Shown here in pieces: positions 1 through 11,293 of a DNA stretch of 64,000 nt. Made by a program: the position numbers and the translations under genes. The notes under the pieces were generated by a model, which was not told where the DNA came from, searched no databases, and worked only from the letters and a program-made list of their open reading frames with translations. The stretch's first letter is position 1. Every line of letters begins with the position of its first letter. The DNA comes from Ampelocalamus luodianensis (Eukaryota > Streptophyta > Magnoliopsida > Poales > Poaceae), in contig JAYEVH010000131.1 in assembly GCA_036346255.1 (NCBI GenBank), forward strand, positions 62,001-126,000. The letters run 5' to 3'.

Positions 1-193
1 ACAGAAAAGGAAAAGAAATAAACCTAGAGATCGCTTTGTGGAAGTTTGGATACTGACCGGTAAGCGAACCACAGCAGGCAACACGAGTCGAGAAGCGTGG
101 AGGAAAAAGGAACCTGCAAGCGGCGAGATGAAGAAATTACTAAAACTATACACGCTAAAAAGAGCACATAAGCAAGAATCTATCTAGCGATAA
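1..193. other. Unassigned flank, degenerate repeat
   Basis: No gene is visible. The stretch shares loose similarity with 4395-4530 on the other side of hAT copy A (the same order of AGAAAAGGAAA, ACCGGTAA, ACACG and CGTGGA-type blocks). An 18-bp near-repeat, AGAATCTATCTAGCGATA at 174-191, recurs with changes at 4309-4326. I read the flank as part of a diverged local repeat into which the hAT element went. Identity is too low for a firm alignment by eye. Confidence 0.35.
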
Positions 194-479
194 CAGGGGC
201 GGACCTGCCATTCTGGCAAGGTCTGGCCAATGTCAGAGCTTCCTCCGGTCGCCGGTACCCTCTACGCCCGGTATTTTCTCCCTACTCTCCTAGCAAAGAC
301 CGGCGTCGGAGAAGACGTTGCCTTCCGCCTGGGCGCCTGGGTGGCTCAACTGGGCCGATCATTCGCAATCGCACGCATGCTGCTGCCGTAGTGCAGTCTT
401 CACGAAGCGGCCCACCACCAGGCACCAGCCCAAGTGCAAGCCCAAAGTGCCCCAGCCGGCAGCCACTGCTTCCACGGTC

Positions 480-1036
480 ACACACGCCCTCAACTCAACC
501 CTAAATCCCCAAATCCCCAATGCGAAAGTGGGGCGAGGTGCGGAGGCAGCCAAGGCGGGGCGAGGTGTGGAGGCAGCCAGCGCGGGCGCAAGCGGGGCGA
601 GGCGGCCACCGGCGAGCGCGGGCACAAGCGGGACGGGGTGAGGGCGTGAGGCGGTCACCGGCCAGAGCGGGCGCAAGCGGGGCGAGGCGGCCACCGCCGG
701 CTATCGAGGGCTCGAGCTCGAGGCGCCGCCGCGTCGGCCGCCGGGCATTGCTTGCTCGGGCTCCAGCCTCTAGGCGCCGCGCCGAGCCGCGAAGCTGCTG
801 CCGCCTCGCGGCTCCGCTGCTTGCTCGAGCGGGCCGGGCCGGCTGAGCCGGTGAAGGGTGAGTGACGGTGCTCTAGCCTCTAGGCCTCCAGGTGCGGCGT
901 TGGGCTGCCCACGGCCGGGCGACGCTGCTCTGCCGCCGCCCACCTTCGCGCCTTCCGCCTCCCCTCCTGGCTCCTGCTGCAGTCTGCAGAGAGGGCAGAG
1001 GATTGAGAGGAGAGACCGAGAGAGCAATGTCAAATA
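480..1036 (+). other. GC-rich leader of hAT copy A, with first splice donor
   Basis: This very GC-rich stretch lies between the left terminus and the coding part and contains irregular repeats of GCGGGCGCAAGCGGGGCGAGGC (near 588-609 and 667-688). It ends in an ATG at 1027 followed after ten bases by the donor GTAAGT at 1037. I read it as promoter plus 5' leader exon of the transposase. Long open frames on both strands here follow from base composition and are not called as genes. Confidence 0.5.
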
Positions 1037-3943
1037 GTAAGTGGTTGAGGCCTGAGTGGATATGGTTGATTTAATCAGTGATTGATTGATTCTTTAGATT
1101 CAATGGTTGCAAACTTCACAACTTGTGTTTTGTGAAATGTGAATGGTATGATGGTATGAATTAGAATATTAGTTGATATTTATATGAATATTGAATACTG
1201 AATTGGTTGTTAAAATTAAATTGGACAGCACATAATCATAGAAAGATATTGAAGATATTAAAGATATCTATATTGAAGTATTGAATTGTGCTTGATTTTG
1301 AATGATTCTTTTTTTAATTGGTTAGAAATGAATTTGAAGAGATACTTTAGCAATGTTTCCTCTCCAAGTACCGGTGCTAGTGGTACCGCCGCACAAGCGC
1401 AAGCACAAGGTACTGATGCTGATGCAACAACCGTCGGTGTTGCACAAGAACAAGTAGACGGCGACGCGATAACAGCACAAACACAAGATACTGATACTAA
1501 TGCAACAACCGTCGGTGTTGCACATGAAGCGAGAGCCGAAGCAGCACAACCACAACAAGAAGCCGGAGGTATTAAGGAGTTTAATCCAGATCACATTATT
1601 GTTGATCCGGGACTTCGTATTCCAATTGACGATTTTGATCCAAACATTAGAGATCAAGTTAGAAGGGCTTATTTGTCGAAGGGCCCAACTCAACCAATTG
1701 GTCATAATTTTCCTCGCAAACAATATGGAAAGGCGTTTAGGGTCTTTCGTGAAGCATGGTATAAGAAATATGATTGGTTGGAATATAGTGTGGAGAAAGA
1801 TGCGGTTTTTTGCTTCTATTGCTTTCTTTTTAGACATGATCCCTTGGATGAAAAATTTGGTCACGATGTCTTTACAAAAGTAGGGTTCAGCACTTGGAAG
1901 AATGCATACAAATCATTTCCTGATCATGTTGGTGGGGCTAATAGTGTTCACAATAAATCAAGGACATCATATGAAGATTTTAAGAACCAAAAGTCAAGTT
2001 TGTCACATAAGGTTGTATCTCATGCCAAGGAATCTGAAATCAAATATGATATTCGTGTGTCTGCATCTTTAGATTGTGTAAGTTATCTCCTAATGCAAGG
2101 TCATGCATTTCGTGGACACGATGAATCTTCTTCTTCCTTAAATAAGGGTAATTTCAAAGAGATGATTGATTGGTACAAAGAAAGGAAAGAGGAAGTGAGG
2201 CATGCATTTGATGAGCTATGTCCTATGAATGCCCACATGACTTGTCCAAAAATTCAAAGGCAACTTGTGAAATGTTGTGCCCAGGAGGTCACTAATGTGA
2301 TAAAGGAAGAGATTGGAGATAGTTTTTTCTCCGTCCTTATCGACGAATCTCGTGATATATCCATCAAAGAGCAAATGGCCGTGATTGTGAGGTTAGTGAT
2401 TGATTGTGTGTTCTATCATTTCTTTTGAAACTTTCCATTGTTCTACTCAACTAATTTTAAATTTTGTCCTACAGGTTTGTGAACAATAAAGGGAAGGTCA
2501 TGGAAAGATTTTTGGGGCTCCAACATGTCACAGAGGTAACATCAAATGCATTGAAGAGAGCATTGGTTGGGATGCAAGCTAGACATGGTTTACTTATTGC
2601 TAGACTACGAGGGCAAGGGTATGATGGGGCTTCGAAATGCGAGGTGAATTCAATGGCCTTCAAAGACAGATTCGTGATGAGAACCCACTGCTTTCTATGT
2701 CCATTGCTTTGCTCATCAATTACAGTTGGTAATTGTTTCTGTCACAAGTTGTTGTTCGTCTATCCATGATTTTTTCGAGTATGTGACTTTGATTGTGACC
2801 ACCACTAGTGCATCTTGCAAGAGGAAGGATGTATTGCTTGAGAAGCACCGTCAAAATATTTTGGGTAAGCTGGAGAGCGGTGAGATTTTTTCAGGAAGAG
2901 GGAAACATCAAGAAACTAGCTTGGCCAGACCTGGAGATACTAGATGGGGCTCTCATTACGCAACCTTACTCCGTATTGAGTCAATGTGAGATGCAGTGAT
3001 AAATGTGCTAGGCATTGTGCATGAAGATGGGCGTAATCCATCTAAAGCAGCAGGTTTGATGCAAATAATGGAGAGCTTTAACTTCGTGTTCATTTTAAAG
3101 ATGATGTTGAAAGTGTTTCGCATTACAAATGAGTTATCTCTGGTCTTGCAAAGGAAGGATCAAAACATTGTTCAAGCCATGTCATTGCTTGTTGATGTGA
3201 AAGCACGTTTGATCAACTTGAGGATGGGTGGTTGGGAGCCATTATTTGCAGAAGTTAAAATATTTTGTGATGCAAATAAGATTCTGGTACCAAATATGGA
3301 TGAAGCAATACCAAGATGGGGCCGATCAAGGCGGAATGGGATCACAATAACTCAAGACCATCATTATCGTGTTGATACTTTCTTTGCAGCTATTGATGCT
3401 ATTACCATAGAGATGGATCATCGCTTCAATGAGGTATCTTCGGAGTTACTTGTATGCTTTTCTTGTCTTGATCCAAGAGATTCTTTCTCTAACTTCAATG
3501 TGGATAAGATTGCTCGACTTACGGAGATATATGATAATGATTTCTCCATTGCCGATCGTGCGACTATAAGGGATCAACTTGAAACATTCATTCTTCATGT
3601 GCGAAGAATTGATGATTTTATTGTTTGTCATGATCTTGGAAGTTTGGCCATGAAGATGGTTGAAAATGAAAGGCATATTGTATTTCCATTGGTCTACCGC
3701 CTCATTGAGTTAGCATTGCTGTTACCGGTGGCAACAACATCGGTTGAAAGAGTCTTCTCGGTTATGAATATTATCAAGACCGATTTGCGCAATAAGATAT
3801 CCGATGATTAGCTTAATGACTTAATAGTGTGCTACATCGAGCGAGAGATATTCAAAGGACTTAATCGTGATAAAATTAAGAAGCGGTTTCAAGTTATGAA
3901 ATCTCGGAGAATGAAATTGCCTCGTTCTCCTAATCATAATTAG
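1027..3943 (+). pseudogene. hAT transposase, disrupted
   Basis: Proposed exons are 1027-1036, 1326-2391 and 2475-3943; the GT-AG introns 1037-1325 and 2392-2474 keep the frame. Order of domains: low-complexity Ala/Gln/Thr tail, TTF-type zinc finger (around 1740-1970, with CFYC and HVGGANSVHN), DUF4371-like part, RNase-H-like catalytic core (SVLIDESRDIS; GQGYDGAS), and hAT dimerisation domain (LLPVATTSVERVFS near 3720-3760). Damage: two one-base losses (near 2636 and 2689, judged from where the conserved reading resumes), a TGA at 2986 and a TAG at 3809. Copy B has TGG at the place of the last stop, so that codon was Trp. A 3' UTR intron (about 3954-4041) is also suggested by GTATGT and TTTTGACAG. 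The family mobilises hAT elements by cut and paste in the nucleus; this copy is dead. Confidence 0.85.
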
Positions 3944-4304
3944 TGCTTTAGCGGTATGTCTTTTGACTTCTTTTTTTTCTGTATCTTTTATAGTTTATAC
4001 TCAACTAATCGTGACACTACTAATCCATTTATTTTTGACAGGTTGCTTCTTCTATGTACTATCTTTATTCAAATTATTATGTTTGATAGCTTGGTGGCAA
4101 GTTGTTAATTAAGCTTCATTAGTGAGGTATTTCTCGATGTCCTACATTTATCTTCACTCGTTGATACTGTTTAATGTCATATACTCGTATTGGTGTGATT
4201 GCAATATAGTTCACATATGAGTTCTTTTGATTTGGGTAATACACTTTTGTCTGTGTTTCAAAATCTTTACTCTGCTATACCTAAAATTAAATCCTGGGTC
4301 CGCC

Positions 4305-5345
4305 AGCAGAGAATCTATATAGCGGTACTAAGAACGTCTAAACAGAATAGCAGGAAGGGGATTCTACGAAATCTATATAGGTAGAGGCAAGTAGCAGAGC
4401 AGAAAAGGAAACAAAGCTAAATAGCGTGTAAGGGGAATCTGAATGACCAACCGGTAACCGCAACATAGAAGCCGACACGTGCTGAGTAACGTGGAAGGGG
4501 AATCTCCTGCAAATACTAAGAAGAACAAAAAACGATATCAAAACATGAAATCAGTGCAAACATTAAGAACCGGAATAACAGACAGGAGGAAAGGGGAATC
4601 GAAGGGAGGCGCTGGTGGGTGAGCCGGAAACGGCGTGGGCCAGGCAGGGACTACGGCGCGGTGGCCGGAGGCCGAGCCGCGCTGCTAGGGAGGCGTGGCC
4701 GAGTGAGAGAGGGGGGGGGGCGCTGGTGGGCGAGTCGGAAACGGCGCGGGCCAGGCAGGGACTACGGCGCAGCGGCCGAAAGCCGCGCCGCGCGGCTAGG
4801 GAGGCGCGGCCGAATGAGCAGGGAACTCAACAAATACGGAAAGCTATAACAAAGATGTACTAAGTGTCGAAAAAATCTGCGCTGCATCCCGACGAAAGGA
4901 CGATAATCGATCGCCGAAGGCAGCAGCGAAGCAAACAGCAATTTTAATAAGACGCTCAGAACGAAAAGTTACTAAATGTAAACATTCAGTTCGTCGAACT
5001 AAATAGAGAAAGCAGCTAACGACTACCTGAATCGGCAGGATGGACAAAACGCGCGTACGCAAGAACTCAGACAAAGCGTGTATTTGATCTGATACTGAGG
5101 CCACCAAGAAAGGAAACGACGAAACCGCGAACGCTAGATAACGAAGCTCAGACGAAACAACGAACGCAGGTTCTAGCAAAGACAACCGGTAAATCGCAGC
5201 GGAGAAAAAGATGAACAACAAACGGGGAAATGCAAGAGCAAGAAAGAGACAAGATGGTCAATGATCATTAATGAGTAGCGTGAGTCACGCAAGGCAAACA
5301 GACGAACCACAGCCGGGAGCAAGCGAGCTAAAAAAAGCAACTAAG
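4305..5345. other. Unassigned degenerate repetitive DNA
   Basis: No credible gene. The stretch has recurring short blocks such as AAGGGGAATC (4432, 4496, 4592) and resembles the opening 193 bases. It holds the 111-bp tandem pair given separately. The remainder (4820-5345) is A/G-rich and without recognisable features. It could be an old satellite-like array or decayed transposon. Confidence 0.35.
4608..4818. repeat. Tandem repeat, 111-bp unit, two copies
   Basis: The block starting GGCGCTGGTGGG at 4608 recurs at 4719 with the same order of landmarks (CGGAAACGGCG, CCAGGCAGGGACTACGGCGC, GCTAGGGAGGCG, GAGTGAG/GAATGAG). The spacing is 111 bp, and the first unit ends in a run of ten or more G. 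Both copies are GC-rich, differ by scattered substitutions and carry no clear protein signal. Confidence 0.85.
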
Positions 5346-6086
5346 CAGTGCTGGACAAATGGGCGGCCCCGCCCGGTCCGGCACGGCATGGGTCCGTTTA
5401 GGCACGACCCGTTTAGGTACGATCTATTTTGACCCGGTTACTATTCGTGCAATACCGAGCCGGCCCACGCGCCGGGGTGACGGCTTAGGCACGGCCCATC
5501 GGGCGTTCATGTCGTGTCGGGCCGCCTCCCCTCTCCCTCCGCGCCCCTTCGCGTGCGGTCGCGCCGCCTCCTCCCTCAGCGCGGGCCCGCACCACCTCCC
5601 CTCCCCCTCTTTCTCTCTCGTTCTTGATTTGTGTTGTAAATGAATAGTGTATTTTTGTGTTGTAAATGAATGCTGTGATATTGTGAATTGTGATATGTGA
5701 ATGAATGGTGTGATGAACTGTTATTGATTCTGATGAATGCTTTGATAGTTTCATTTCTGATGAAATGGTGTTGTACATGTTTGATTCATTGATTGTTTCT
5801 CTCATTCTCTGACTTCTGAGCCGATGGTCTGATGTTCATCAGTTTATGCATAGTGGGCCAGATGGGCCGTGCCGGGCTGATCGAGCTCGTGTCGCGTCTG
5901 GCACAGCCCGACACTGATCGTGTCGTGCCGTATCGGCCCGTCATGCCAGGGTGGCGGCCCAAGCACGACCCGGGCTATCGTGTCGTGCTGGCCCGTGAAC
6001 AGTGAGGGCCGCGCCGTGCCTGGACCGGGCCAGCAGTGTCGTGCCTCGGGCCGGCCCGGCATGCACGGCCCGTTTGGCCAGCTCTA
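5346..6086. mobile_element. Non-autonomous hAT element, 741 bp
   Basis: The left end CAGTGCTGGACAAATGGGC and the right end, read in reverse, TAGAGCTGGCCAAACGGGC form a terminal inverted repeat of hAT type. The flanks are CAACTAAG (5338-5345) and CAACGAAG (6087-6094), an 8-bp duplication with one mismatch, as expected for hAT. Both subterminal regions are packed with GCACGG, CGTGTCGTG and GGCCCG words, while the centre (5620-5840) is T-rich and repetitive (GTAAATGAATG, TGATGAA). No transposase is encoded, so it must have been moved by an enzyme made elsewhere. Confidence 0.8.
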
Positions 6087-6094
6087 CAACGAAG

Positions 6095-6455
6095 TAAGTA
6101 AACGCAGCTGCACCCCACTCAACAATGGGCCCCACAAAATAACCGGCCCAGCAGCCGCGACCAACGTCCAGGCGAAGAAGCCACGAGAAAACAGCTGAGC
6201 GAACGGCTGGGACTGACGCGACATGGACAGGGCTGGCCAGGCGCACGTCGACAGAGCAGGGCGGACATCTCGGCAGGAATCAAGCGGAAGCGATGGACGC
6301 GCACAGCATCGGACGGGTGACGCTCACAGCATCGAACAGCAGCGACGGGGCGCATCGAACGGCAGCGACAGGTGCGGACGCGTGATCGGCCGCCCGAAGT
6401 TTTGCTGCCGACGTAGCCACCCCAGGAGCGGCATAATCCACCGGCTGTTAACTAT
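6095..6455. other. Unassigned sequence
   Basis: GC-rich stretch between the small hAT and the copia element. Open frames exist on both strands but none shows a recognisable domain. Nothing else is seen. Confidence 0.3.
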
Positions 6456-8189
6456 GGTAGGACCGGAAAGGCGACTAGATGGGGGTGAATAGGAGCACAA
6501 TCAATTTTTCGCTTCAAGATCGGATTCAAACATGATATTGACTCCCATAGCTATAAAAATTACGAAGATCAATATAAATAAGCATAGCGGAAAGCTTGAA
6601 TTGAATCTCCTTCAGAACCCCAAAAGAAACAATCAAAACACAAAAATCAGCCTAATGAACAAGATCGATCAACGATGGCGGTCGGACCAATGTGAGGCGG
6701 TCGGGATCGGAACGAGAGCGGTCGACCGGTGAACAGTAAAATGAGCACAGAACCAGTATTTCAGCACGATTTCGAAATCAAAAATTGATCCAACTTTTGA
6801 TCTACAACCCTAAACTTCATGAAACTTGAAACATACCTTCCTAAGGATATTAGGAACCTATTCCAAGCAACGATTGAGAAGATCCACAAAAAAGTTTTGA
6901 TCTTTTTCAATTTTACCGAAGGAGGGTTCAAAACCAAGCAAAAACGAAAACTCGACCCAAACACTTGTTCGTGGAAGATTGATGATCTAGATGATCCTAG
7001 ATGTATTCCCAAACATCACAGCAAGGTTGAAGAGGGCAAGAGATCAACCAAAAACTCACGGATCAAAGAAAGACTCAAAATCACCAAATAGAGAGAAGAA
7101 AGAACACAAAGAGACACATCTTTGAGAAATCATCCATAGATTGATTCATGATGTTGCTAGTTACATCCACTCTCTCAAGGAGGACAAGAGCTCAATCCAT
7201 GAGCACTCTCTCAACTCATCTCTCTAGAACCCTAAGCCTCTCTCTTTCTTCTCTAAGTCCCTAAACCAAACTAGAGTTTACAAATGGAGTGCTTGAGGTA
7301 GCTTGTCCAGCACACCCTCTATTTATAGAGAGGCCCAGCTTCTAGAAGAGTTAACCTAATGGGCTCCCGTTAAGGCCCAACACAAACGGGACACTTACGC
7401 ACGCATTTTAAAGCGCCATCTTTGTCTTTGATTGACCTAAACCGCTTCTCCAAGCACTGCGGTTTAGCCAACAAGTCACAAAGCCGGTATTTGGTGAAAT
7501 TACCAAAATACCCCTTCTCGATCCTTCTCCACGGACCGAGTCCAATCCTGTCGAAGCAATCGCCTGCTCCGCCACGTGTAGGTTGATCAACGGCTCTCAT
7601 CATGTCGGCAAGTCTCTCCCGTCCGGATCCCACCGGAATCACCAAGGCACTTGCACCGACCCCCATGCCGCTTGATCAAACCCATTGCATCGAACTGCCC
7701 GTTCGATCATCCTCGTCCATTTTGCACCACGCTTGAGTCACTTGACCTCACCCGGCATCCATAATCGTTCTAAACCTCAGCTTTCCAAGTTTAGTCCCGA
7801 TCCTCTTACCGTTGACCGTCATTGACCTTCAAGAAACCTGCACAACAATAGACAGATAAATCGTCTCCGGGAACAAGTTCTTCACAACTTGACCCACGTT
7901 AGTGATAACATGCAATATGCAACACATATGCAAAGATAAACATGGTATGACCTATCCCAAAATCAATTCTCCAAAAGAATCACCAAACAACACAAAATCG
8001 GTCAGACCGCCATTCAATGGCCGGTCTGACCGCCTTGGCCGGTCTGACCGCTCTCAACGCCGGTCAGACCGCCTTGACCTGACAGCAATTAAAACTTTGC
8101 CGAAAACATAAGAAATAGCAAACCAAAAAGTGTCATTGCCAATTGTAACATCATCTTAATATCGTGGACATATCCACATGATATCCACA
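6456..8189 (-). repeat. Copia 3' LTR
   Basis: It matches 15614-17334 almost throughout. Read on the minus strand it opens TGTGGATATC at 8189 and closes at 6456, where the expected final CA is now CC (GG on the plus strand against TG in the other LTR). It contains a palindrome cluster near its start (7999-8071). One internal patch (about 6668-6735) differs strongly from the partner LTR. Confidence 0.9.
7999..8071. promoter_or_regulatory. Cluster of four CGGTCWGACCG palindromes in copia U3
   Basis: Four perfect 11-base palindromes lie at 7999-8009, 8022-8032, 8040-8050 and 8061-8071, about 120-190 bases inside the start of the LTR. That is the U3 promoter part of the element. Repeated palindromes at short spacing suggest binding sites of a dimeric protein or a small hairpin cluster; no factor is claimed. 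Confidence 0.5.
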
Positions 8190-8200
8190 ATCTCCCCCTT
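8190..8200 (-). promoter_or_regulatory. Copia polypurine tract
   Basis: On the minus strand the sequence AAGGGGGAGAT directly precedes the start (TGTGGATATC) of the 3' LTR. Such tracts prime plus-strand DNA synthesis during reverse transcription. Position and composition fit well. Confidence 0.85.
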
Positions 8201-9669
8201 GATGAACACATTGGCAATCTCCCAGAAAATGTAAGTTTGTGGTTTGAAAAGTAAAGAAATCGTCGTTTTCGTGCAAAGGCACAACTTGGTCCATAAGCAA
8301 GAGAAAGTCATGGAAATGACCAAGTGGCTTCATAATAGTTAAGGCAAGTGAGTAAGGCAATGAGAAGACACAAAAGCTTCAATTTCAGAGAATCACCAAA
8401 ATCTCACTTAATGTTCATATGAAAGAACAATTATTCTATATGACCTTCGATCATTGTGAGTCTTCAAGAATTGCAATTGATTCGTAAAAGGCAATAAAAC
8501 CAAAAGAATGCAATTGAGATGCTCCCACTCGCAATGATCATCAATTTTCATGAAAGTTTCACTTTCTCCCATAAGACTCCAAAAAACTATATAACTACAT
8601 TTTTACCAATCTTTCTCCCTCTTTGGCAATGTATTCATCAAGATACATGGAAGAAGATAGAGCATGAGTGGAAAAGAATGGTTGCAATTTTTTGTTTTTC
8701 ATTTTTTTTAATAGGAGCCATGAGAATTATCCAAGAAGACTAGACAAGTATTACACCAAGCCATATTATGGGAAGTAGCAATGTTCCATCATGGCAAACC
8801 ATATATAGCAAGCTAAAGCCAACAGATCAATAATCTAAAACGAAATAAGGCTTAGCATGACAAGATGCTCAAGATCATAGTTTAACTAAAGGTATTCAAA
8901 AATGAGTCAAGCTGTGTCTATACGCAAAATGGAACCTAGAAACTAGACAAAGAGTCAATTTTGAGCATTTTGAGTGCAATTATGAACAGATTGTTCAAGC
9001 ATTTCGAATTTTTAGCACATTACGCATTTTGCTGAAAATTCTTTTTTTATCTTTACAAAGCAAGTCCTGGACTAGGAGCCATCCACAACTACCTCCTAAG
9101 CTTCAACCAACTTAATTTGTGTTTCTTAGCAATGTGCTAGATCTCAAGCCTTGCCGCGACCATCCCAAACAAGAAGCTTAACAGAGTGATCTAGGTCATC
9201 CAAAACTCCCCCTGAGTTGATGCCTAGTGCAATAGCAAGCCGTCTCATGAGAAAGAATTGGTGAGATCAGTTTTTTCGCACATAAAAGCTCATTTTTCAT
9301 TTGCTTGACCTAAGAACTTCCAGAGCTTATTACAAAACTCGTATCAGATTCAAGACTCTATTAAACGTATATGACATGGCGTGAATCAGAAGATGATCAC
9401 TATGGCAAAACTAGTCACAAGAGCCAAGAAGTCATGTTTTGATACAATTTGCTCACATATAATAAAACTATCATGGCACAAGCTAAGCTACATATGAAAA
9501 TCCATAACAGAAGTCTTAGTACACTAATACAAGACATGACAATGTATAAAGTATGAAATCAAGTCATACAAGGATAATAATCAAAACTCCATGAAATTAT
9601 ATTACAATGTAAGTTGTAGAATTGAAAATGCATTATGATACAATGAATGCAAAAGAGCAAAACCCCCCC
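8201..9669 (-). other. Copia 3' non-coding region
   Basis: About 1.5 kb between the end of pol and the polypurine tract, AT-rich and without a credible reading frame. It has other C-rich, tract-like places on the plus strand (near 8608, 9206 and 9662). Two of these are followed by words like those after the real tract (TGATG, TGGCAA), suggesting older copies of the LTR junction. A former env-like gene cannot be shown. Confidence 0.55.
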
Positions 9670-10079
9670 TCAAAATAGGCCAAAAGGACTAATAACCCCT
9701 AACTCTCCCCGCAAAGTGGCAAAACGAGAAGAATCAAGAGCCTTAGTGAAAATATCGCAACTCGCTTGCTCGGACTCAACAAAATGAAGCACAACATCAC
9801 CTTTCTCAACATGGTCTCTAAGAAAATGATATTGAATATCAATGTGCTTGGTCCTAGAGTGTTGCACTGGGTTTTGGCAATGTTGATGGCACTAGTGTTG
9901 TCACGAGAAAAGAGGAACACTATCCAAAAACAACCCATAGTCCCAAAGTAGACAAGATCTAGAGAACACGAGTGCAAGCGCTGTCGCAGACTACATACTC
10001 GGCCTCGGTAGTGGAGTGTGCAACAGTGGACTGTTTTCGAGAAGACCAAGAAATAAGAGATGTGCCTAAGAAATGACAA
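9670..10079 (-). pseudogene. Copia RNase H, broken
   Basis: The translated minus strand shows the copia RNase H hallmarks SRDNTSAINIAKTQCN and RTKHIDIQYHFLRDHVEKGD, but in two different frames, so at least one small insertion or deletion splits the domain. The enzyme would remove the RNA strand of the RNA/DNA hybrid. The tail (KALDSSRFATLRGELGV) is the usual copia pol C-terminus. Confidence 0.85.
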
Positions 10080-11289
10080 GTGCCAGAAGTACTCTTCCTA
10101 TCAACTCTACACCCCGTAAAATCAGCATCAGAAAAAGCCCGAATAGAGAGAGCAGAATTAGAAGAAAACCAGAGTCCAAAGTCAAGAGTGTCTTAGAGGT
10201 ACCTGAATATGCGTCGCACTGCTTGACGATGAGAAGCATGAGGGGAAGCCTGAAATCGAGCGCACAGACACACAGCGAATTGTATGTCCGGCCTCGACGT
10301 GTGAGGTAGAAGAGGGAGCCGATCATGCTGTGGTACTCCTTCTGATCCACGGGCTCTCCATCCTCATCAGGGTCGAGCACGGTGGTTGTGGCAATGGGAG
10401 TAGACATTGGTCTACTGCTTCCCATGTCGAAGCGCCGAAGAAGGTCCTTTGTATACTTACTTTGATGAATGAAGGTGCCTTCTTTCAGTTGCTTGACTTG
10501 AAGACCAAGGAAGAAGGTCAATTCGCCCATCATGCTCATCTCGAACTCTCTGCTCATAGAATCTGGAAATCTGGACACCAAAGCATGAGAAGAACCACTG
10601 AATATGATATCATCCACATAAATCTGAACCAGTAAAAAATCACTGCCATGCCTGAGAGTGAACAAGGTTTTATCAACTATTCCCATTTTGAACTCATTAT
10701 TAAGCAAGAAACTCTTAAGCCTATCATACTAAGCTCTAGGGGCTTGTTTTAATCCATACAAGGCTTTGGAGAGTTTAAAAACATAGTTTGGAAACTTATG
10801 ATTTTCAAAACCAGGAGGTTGCTTGACATAGACCTCTTCTTCTATGAAACCATTAATAAATGCACTTTTGACATCCATTTGAAAAAACTTAAAGCCCTTA
10901 GAAGATGCAAAAGCTAGCAAAATGCGAATGGCTTCTAATCTGGCTACAGGAGCAAAGGTCTCTTCAAAATCTAAGCCTTCTACCTGGGAATAACCTTGAG
11001 CTACAAGCCTAGCCTTGTTGCGAACTACCAACCCATCCTCACTTTGCTTGTTTTTGAAAACCCATTTTGTTCCAATTACATTATGATTAGGTGGAAGTTC
11101 AACTAAGGTCCAGACTTTGTTTCTTTCAAAATTTTCAAGTTCTTCATGCATGGCATTGACCCAAGAGGAATCAGATAAAGCATGGGTGACATCTCGGGGT
11201 TCAAAAGACGCGACAAAAGCAGAATGTGCATGAGAATTAGGAGAAATAAACCTGGAGTGAGTGACTCGCTCATTGAGATCCCCAATCAT
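10066..11289 (-). pseudogene. Copia reverse transcriptase, broken
   Basis: The N-terminal half (11289-10729) has the conserved copia run with WVFKNKQSEDG, ARLVAQGYSQVEGLDF and FAPVARLEAIR, ending at ALYGLKQAPRA before an in-frame stop. The second half (10707-10066) has the catalytic YVDD motif in VQIYVDDIIFSGS and SMIGSLFYL. The reading frame is lost just after that point. Domain content is nearly complete, so the break is by point changes and not by a large deletion. Confidence 0.88.
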
Positions 11290-11293
11290 CTGC

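Larger units (their letters stand above)
194..4304 (+). mobile_element. hAT transposon, copy A (degenerate)
   Basis: The left end reads CAGGGGCGGACC and the right end GGTCCGCC, the terminal inverted repeat style of plant hAT elements. Inside is a plus-strand transposase with a TTF-type zinc finger and a C-terminal hAT dimerisation domain. The last 360 bp match hAT copy B at 63149-63500 closely in reverse complement. The last bases of copy A (AGCAG after GGTCCGCC) differ from copy B, which ends in ACTG, and no clean 8-bp target-site duplication is found, so the exact right edge is uncertain. The transposase is broken, so the copy cannot move by itself. Confidence 0.8.

Noticed and set aside
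359..1033. Open frames in the hAT GC-rich leader
   Set aside because: Several overlapping frames on both strands with Arg/Ala/Gly-rich translations; better explained as leader exon.
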